Source: CAZCSJ01 sp964501445
Lineage (GTDB): Bacteria > Patescibacteriota > Minisyncoccia > Sungbacterales > HO2-52-23
Length of the DNA stretch: 32,678 nt
Direction: 5' to 3'
Assembly: GCA_964501445.1 (NCBI GenBank)
Contig: CAZCSJ010000009.1
Span: 1 to 32,678, forward strand
Shown here in pieces: positions 29,098-32,678 of the stretch. The notes below the pieces were generated by a model. The model ran no database searches and had not been told where the DNA came from. It saw nothing but the letters and a program-made list of their open reading frames with translations. Numbering within the stretch: position 1 is the stretch's first letter; every line of letters begins with the position of its first letter. Position numbers and translations under genes: made by a program.

Positions 29098-29185
29098 GTA
29101 CACAATGAACGATCGTCGTCTGTGTACGAATAGAAATTCTTTTTGGTTTCGTGTTTGACAGAGTCCTCTACTCTTCTGTTATATG
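29098..29185 (+). promoter_or_regulatory. Promoter region of Crp/Fnr gene
   Basis: TTGACA (29155-29160) and TTATAT/TATATG at 29179-29185 with 18-19 base spacing. Upstream, GTACACA (29098-29104) and TGTGTAC (29121-29127) form an inverted repeat with 16 bases between, a possible regulator site. The leader of about 55 bases ends with GAGGAGGT before the ATG, one of the few full Shine-Dalgarno sequences in the window. Confidence 0.6.
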
Positions 29186-29246
29186 GAGAAAAGTACTTTG
29201 TGAATCTAATTGGGTTTTGTGTAAAGAGTTGAGGAGGTAAGAAGAA

Positions 29247-29924
29247 ATGACGGATGTAGTAGTACGGAGAGAGCGGAAGCTCTCAAAAGGCCAGAAGCTC
29301 TATGCGCAAGGGGATGACGCCTATTATGCCTATCGCATGAAGAAGGGTATAATAAAACTTGTTGCGACGGATGACGAGGGCATCATTCGGGGGATCTACC
29401 TCGTCGAAGAGCGTGATTTTTTTGGAGAGGAATCGCTCTGTGCGATAGAGAGGAGATACACCGCGGCCGCACTTGTCGATGCGGAGGTAGAGGAATTAGA
29501 GGAATGCGATCGCGGGCTTCTCTTTGAAGCGGCGTACCACCGCATGCGGTGGTATGAGGAGTGTGTGGCAGAACAGCCCGCAGCGATTCAAGTTGCGGAA
29601 GCGTTAATTCGTTTCTCCTATCTTCCGCTTTATATGTATGAGCTCGGGGCGCTCGCACGCGTGAGCCGCGAGACGGCAAGTCGCATTGTCTCATGGCTGA
29701 TTAAGTCGGGTGTTCTTGAACACCATGAGACAAAAGACGGAAGGATCTTTATAGTGGAGGATCCCGACGCCCTTCGCGAAGTAGCGCTTATCATACCAAG
29801 TAACCGATGGTGTGGTTCCAAGATTTCTCCATCTAAAAAGAAGGCACTCCTCACACTTTTCAATAAGGCCCCCGCCCATACTTTAGCTACGGCGCCTTTC
29901 AACGGAAAGGCGACCCATCCATGA
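29247..29924 (+). CDS. Crp/Fnr-family transcription regulator
   Basis: A 225-residue protein with an N-terminal cyclic-nucleotide-binding-like beta barrel (KLSKGQKLYAQGDDAYYAYRMKKGIIKLVATDDEG..FFGEESL) and a C-terminal winged helix (MYELGALARVSRETASRIVSWLIKSGVLEH). FNR-type cysteines at the N-terminus are absent, so it is not an Fe-S sensor; the ligand is unknown. The last ~45 residues go beyond the normal Crp end and contain a DNA hairpin (29893-29912). It has its own promoter and a strong Shine-Dalgarno. Confidence 0.88.
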   Translation: MTDVVVRRERKLSKGQKLYAQGDDAYYAYRMKKGIIKLVATDDEGIIRGIYLVEERDFFGEESLCAIERRYTAAALVDAEVEELEECDRGLLFEAAYHRMRWYEECVAEQPAAIQVAEALIRFSYLPLYMYELGALARVSRETASRIVSWLIKSGVLEHHETKDGRIFIVEDPDALREVALIIPSNRWCGSKISPSKKKALLTLFNKAPAHTLATAPFNGKATHP

Positions 29925-29997
29925 GTAGGTCATTTATTGTGCTTGTCCGAGGTATAATCCCCGTTCAAGCACTTTTATTTTCCACGTTTGCGTCTAT

Positions 29998-30026
29998 TTG
30001 ACAGATGTATGCAGACAATGTATCCT
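29998..30026 (+). promoter_or_regulatory. Strong promoter far upstream of small zinc gene
   Basis: TTGACA (29998-30003), exactly 17 bases, TATCCT (30021-30026), the same pair of boxes as the infA promoter. Transcription would start near 30033, about 167 bases before the GTG at 30200. The region between holds TCTCAA/TTGAGA stems and a long inverted repeat but no gene. Confidence 0.65.
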
Positions 30027-30107
30027 TCCAAAAGCTTCCATCTCAACCATATCGTGGTTTTGAAATGCCATTGAGAAGTTAGAGGAGAAGCAAGGTCGTT
30101 ACAACTA

Positions 30108-30192
30108 AGCTTGTAGGAATTAGCTTGTAGGTTGTAGGGAAAATGTTTCGTTCGATTCGTTCCTACCAGCTACCAGCTACAAGCTACAAGCT
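30108..30192 (+). repeat. Inverted repeat in the leader of the zinc-ribbon gene
   Basis: AGCTTGTAGGAATTAGCTTG on the left and AGCTACAAGCTACAAGCT on the right are imperfect inverted arms made of tandem AGCTTGTAG units, with GGGAAAATGTTTCG in the loop. Same style as other inverted-repeat spacers here. Confidence 0.7.
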
Positions 30193-30199
30193 CGATACA

Positions 30200-30397
30200 G
30201 TGGCTTTTCAAGATCAACAGCAAGGCGGATGGCAGGATCGGCAGATGTATGACATTGATTGCTCCAAGTGCGGGGCAAAGGCGCAGGTGCCTTTTCGTCC
30301 CACTGCAGGGCGCGATGTCTATTGCCGCGACTGCTTCCGCGCGGCCAACCCCGATCGGGGCGGCCAAGGGGGCCGACGGTTCACTCCGCGGTCTTAA
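30200..30397 (+). CDS. Small zinc-ribbon protein
   Basis: A 65-residue protein with two CxxC pairs (C21/C24 and C42/C45) in the pattern CxxCGxxxxVPFxPxxxRxVYCxxC, and a Gly/Arg tail. The same pattern closes the TraG-like ATPase at 21569. The open frame extends upstream through the inverted repeat, but a GTG at 30200 begins the family-like sequence (VAFQDQQQGGWQDRQMYDIDC), so it is preferred; the repeat is then leader. Function is unknown, likely nucleic-acid binding. Confidence 0.75.
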   Translation: MAFQDQQQGGWQDRQMYDIDCSKCGAKAQVPFRPTAGRDVYCRDCFRAANPDRGGQGGRRFTPRS

Positions 30398-30412
30398 GCC
30401 CTCCATGGCTTA

Positions 30413-30443
30413 CCAAAAATCCGCCAGCTGGCGGATTTTTTGG
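30413..30443 (+). terminator. Rho-independent terminator
   Basis: CCAAAAATCCGCCAG/CTGGCGGATTTTTTGG hairpin with a T run, 16 bases after the zinc-ribbon gene. Nearly symmetric. Confidence 0.85.
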
Positions 30444-30474
30444 TTTGGACAGATATTTCATGTATACTTTTTGT

Positions 30475-30726
30475 ATGACCTGCAAGAAATGCGGCACACA
30501 ATTACTCACACCTCGCGAGACCGAGCGGGTGCTTTGTGAATCGTGCGTTCAAAAAACAATGGGACGGTGTGTGAAGTGCGGCGGGCCGCTCTTGTCTTCC
30601 CATGTGGTCGGTAATCTCTGCCCGCGCTGCGAAATCTCCAACACACGCTGCATGAAATGCGGCGGCGCGCTCTACACAGAGGGGGAGAGGAAAATCGGCG
30701 TATGCCAGCGCTGCAGGATGCGTTGA
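30475..30726 (+). CDS. Cys-rich zinc-finger protein
   Basis: An 83-residue protein with repeated CxxC pairs: MTCKKCG, LCESC, RCVKCGG, LCPRC, RCMKCGG, VCQRC, twelve cysteines that could hold three zinc ions. TATACT (30463-30468) stands six bases before the ATG, predicting a leaderless mRNA; an upstream in-frame ATG at 30460 would lie before the -10 box, so it is rejected. Function unknown. Followed by repeat R4. Confidence 0.75.
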   Translation: MTCKKCGTQLLTPRETERVLCESCVQKTMGRCVKCGGPLLSSHVVGNLCPRCEISNTRCMKCGGALYTEGERKIGVCQRCRMR

Positions 30727-30731
30727 CGTAA

Positions 30732-30827
30732 TGAGTTATCGAGTTTAATGAGTTGATGAGTTCAGAGAACTACGAGGTCGCAAAGCGACCGAAACTCATT
30801 TAACCCTGTAACCCATTTAACTGACTT
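30732..30827 (+). repeat. Stop-to-start repeat R4
   Basis: TGAGTTATCGAGTTTAATGAG on the left, a GGTCGCAAAGCGACC hairpin in the centre and AACTCATTTAACCCTG..TTTAACTGACTT on the right. It ends directly at the ATG of the oxidoreductase. Same family as R1-R3 but 16 kb away. Confidence 0.8.
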
Positions 30828-32057
30828 ATGACGCGCTACGACTACCTCATCATTGGCGGAGGAATTGCCGGAGTAACTGCCGCAGAAACCATCCGCGCGC
30901 GCGACCCGCGCGGCTCAATTGCGATTGTGGGCGATGAGCCGCACATTCTTTACTCGCGCGTGCTTCTCCCCGCGTATCTCAAAGGAAAAATTCGGAGAGA
31001 GCAGCTTTTTTTGCGGCGGTCTGAAGATTTTTCGGAGAAACAGATCGATGTGCTTTTGGGCGCGCGCGTGGCAGGTGTGGATCCCGCGCGAAAGGAGGTG
31101 GCGTTCGCGGATCGGGATCCGATTGCGTATCAAAAACTTCTCATTGCTTCCGGTGGGCGCGTGAAGCCGTGGGGAAAGGGAAAAGACGAAGATGTGGTGT
31201 TTCGTCTCCAGACCCTTGACGATGCGGATCGGCTCTGGGGGGCATTGCCCCGCATGAAACGCGCGCTTGTCGTGGGATCGTCTTTTATTGGTTTAGAATT
31301 TCTTGAGATTTTCAACGCGCATCGTGTTGCGACAACTATACTCTCGCGCGATGCCTACTATTTTTCATCTCTCCTTGACCCGAGGGGTGGAGAGATGCTT
31401 GGGCAGAACTTTGAACGGTTTGGTGTTGCCATGCAATTTGGCGATGAGGTCGCGGAACTCGGCCGCAGCGAGTCCGGAATTATGGTGACGACAAAGGCGA
31501 TGCGAAATTTTGAAACCGATGCGCTCGCGATCGGGGTAGGGATTGACCGGAACGTGGAAGTGTTTCGCGATTCGGGAATCGCGGGAGGCGCGCAGGGGAT
31601 TCTCGCCAATGAATTTTTGGAAACCAATCAGCCGGATGTCTGGGCTGCGGGAGATGGTGCCGAGTTTCGTGATGTCATTTCCGGGGATCAGCACGTCCTC
31701 GGGAATTGGACCTCCGCCTTTCTCCAAGGAAAACGCGCGGGCGAGAATATGGCGGGCACCCGCGACGCATTCCGCCATGTGCCGTCCTATTCCATCACCA
31801 ACTTTGGTTTTCAGATCACCGCGCTTGGCGAAACCCTTGCCGACACCGATACGATCGTGCGCATTGCCCCGCTCCAAAACCAGTACGAGCGGTTGTTTCT
31901 CAAAGACGGAGCGCTCGCGGGAGCGGCGCTTATCAACCGTTTCCACGACAAACCCCACCTTGTGAAGTTGATCGAGGGTCGCGTGAATCTCGCGGCGTAC
32001 CGCGAGAAGTTGCAAGACCCGAGTTTTGACATACACGAGATTCCGCTGGTACAATAA
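30828..32057 (+). CDS. FAD/NAD(P)-dependent oxidoreductase
   Basis: A 409-residue pyridine nucleotide-disulfide type reductase. The FAD dinucleotide fold is YLIIGGGIAGVTAAE (6-20); the NAD(P) fold is ALVVGSSFIGLEFLE (about 146-160); the second FAD contact is VWAAGDGAEF (about 268-277). There is no CxxxxC redox disulfide. The layout resembles rubredoxin/ferredoxin reductases and nitrite reductase NADH subunits. The electron acceptor is unknown. It could supply electrons to the thioredoxin-like protein next to it, but this is only neighbourhood. Confidence 0.9.
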   Translation: MTRYDYLIIGGGIAGVTAAETIRARDPRGSIAIVGDEPHILYSRVLLPAYLKGKIRREQLFLRRSEDFSEKQIDVLLGARVAGVDPARKEVAFADRDPIAYQKLLIASGGRVKPWGKGKDEDVVFRLQTLDDADRLWGALPRMKRALVVGSSFIGLEFLEIFNAHRVATTILSRDAYYFSSLLDPRGGEMLGQNFERFGVAMQFGDEVAELGRSESGIMVTTKAMRNFETDALAIGVGIDRNVEVFRDSGIAGGAQGILANEFLETNQPDVWAAGDGAEFRDVISGDQHVLGNWTSAFLQGKRAGENMAGTRDAFRHVPSYSITNFGFQITALGETLADTDTIVRIAPLQNQYERLFLKDGALAGAALINRFHDKPHLVKLIEGRVNLAAYREKLQDPSFDIHEIPLVQ

Positions 32058-32064
32058 TTCAATC

Positions 32065-32678
32065 ATGGAGGAACTCATACCAGAATCCAAACCAGCATCA
32101 GAAAAAGAATCGTCTTCTCTTGTGATTCCCGCTGCCATCGTGCTTGCGGGAGTGCTCATCGCGGGCGCGATTATCTATTCCAATCTCGGGAGCGGCGGGA
32201 GCCCTGCGGCAACAGGCCTTTCCGGAGAAAAGACACCCCAGAAATTTGATTTTGCCAGTCTCCCGGATGATGACCCGTTGCTCGGAAATCCGGCGGCACC
32301 CGTCACTATCGTGGAGTTCGGCGACTTTCAATGTCCGTTTTGCGGAAGATTTTTTAAGACGACCGAGCCCCAGATTATTGAACAATACGTCAAGACCGGC
32401 AAAGCGCGTTTCATCTATCGCGATTTCGCGTTCTTGGGTTTAGAATCTGATTGGGCGGCGATGGCTTCCGAGTGCGCGGATGAGCAGGGAAAATTCTGGC
32501 AGTACCATGATTACCTCTATTCGCACCAACGGGGCGAGAATGAGGGTGCGTTCGCGAAAACGAATCTGAAGCAATTTGCGCGGGTAGTGGGGCTTGACGC
32601 GGCGCGATTTGATGAATGTGTTAATTCCGAGAAGTACAGGGATGAGATAGAGAAAGATACTGCCGACGGCCGCGCGGC
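32065..32678 (+). CDS. Membrane-anchored DsbA-like thiol oxidoreductase (partial)
   Basis: Starts MEELIPESKPASEKESS, has a signal anchor (about 19-38, LVIPAAIVLAGVLIAGAIIY), a Gly/Ser linker, then a thioredoxin-fold domain with active site C90-P-F-C93 (VEFGDFQCPFCGRFFKTTEPQII), and FIYRDFAFLG and WAAMASECADEQGKFWQYHDYLY. This is the DsbA/BdbD-like thioredoxin_4 class that makes or reshuffles disulfides in exported proteins. 204 codons are seen; the gene runs past the window end. It starts 7 bp after the oxidoreductase stop. Confidence 0.92.
   Translation, partial: MEELIPESKPASEKESSSLVIPAAIVLAGVLIAGAIIYSNLGSGGSPAATGLSGEKTPQKFDFASLPDDDPLLGNPAAPVTIVEFGDFQCPFCGRFFKTTEPQIIEQYVKTGKARFIYRDFAFLGLESDWAAMASECADEQGKFWQYHDYLYSHQRGENEGAFAKTNLKQFARVVGLDAARFDECVNSEKYRDEIEKDTADGRA

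Overview
The window looks like part of a reduced bacterial genome of the Candidate Phyla Radiation (Patescibacteria), most likely a Parcubacteria-type lineage. Evidence: a divergent 16S rRNA gene carrying a homing-endonuclease intron, a shortened alanyl-tRNA synthetase, several protein families common in that group (SIMPL, PEGA, Cys-rich zinc-ribbon, TraG-like ATPase with zinc ribbon, PaaX/Cas2-like, FtsA/PilM-like), and spacers filled with long inverted repeats. UGA is used as a normal stop, which argues against the Gracilibacteria/Absconditabacteria (SR1) code. Family names are from recognition of the sequence only; no database was searched.

Layout. 1-2300: 3' part of 16S rRNA split by a group I-like intron with a LAGLIDADG ORF, a structured trailer, a terminator, tRNA-Ile(GAT) and a decayed second copy of it; no 23S follows. 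2380-5199: DUF5679 protein, SIMPL protein, DoxX-like membrane protein, and mnmA, which has two palindromic insertions kept in frame. 5204-5969: a Cas2/PaaX-like gene boxed tightly between two long perfect palindromes. 6018-10628: short alaS, an FtsA/PilM-like actin fold protein and a membrane-anchored partner. 10696-15152: infA-rpmJ-rpsM-rpsK-rpsD-rpoA-rplQ-rplM-rpsI, the translation/transcription cluster. 15222-18923: a third copy of the palindrome, a PEGA protein, murA and mreB (envelope and shape). 18944-21513: small conserved protein, a VapBC-like pair and a large Cys-rich protein. 21569-25222: TraG/VirD4-like ATPase, holB, a tiny membrane protein and frr. 25226-27103: accessory patch with a PD-(D/E)XK-like nuclease, a HigBA pair with a palindromic operator, and a DUF2283/DUF4258 pair. 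27100-32678: tlyA, rseP-like protease, Crp/Fnr regulator, two zinc-ribbon proteins, an FAD oxidoreductase and a membrane-anchored DsbA-like protein cut by the window end.

Three themes stand out. (1) Translation start: the 16S 3' end lacks the usual CCUCC anti-Shine-Dalgarno core, and at least eight genes have a -10 box ending exactly six bases before ATG, which predicts leaderless mRNAs. (2) Palindromes are everywhere: a 42-50 bp family flanks and supplies the -35 box of a Cas2/PaaX-like gene and occurs again 9 kb away; other palindromes sit inside mnmA; a separate ~90 bp family fills four gene gaps exactly from stop to start. (3) Selfish or defence-like modules are clustered between housekeeping genes. 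The best candidate for an undescribed system is the palindrome-Cas2/PaaX-palindrome unit at 5204-5969 with its solo derivative at 15222.
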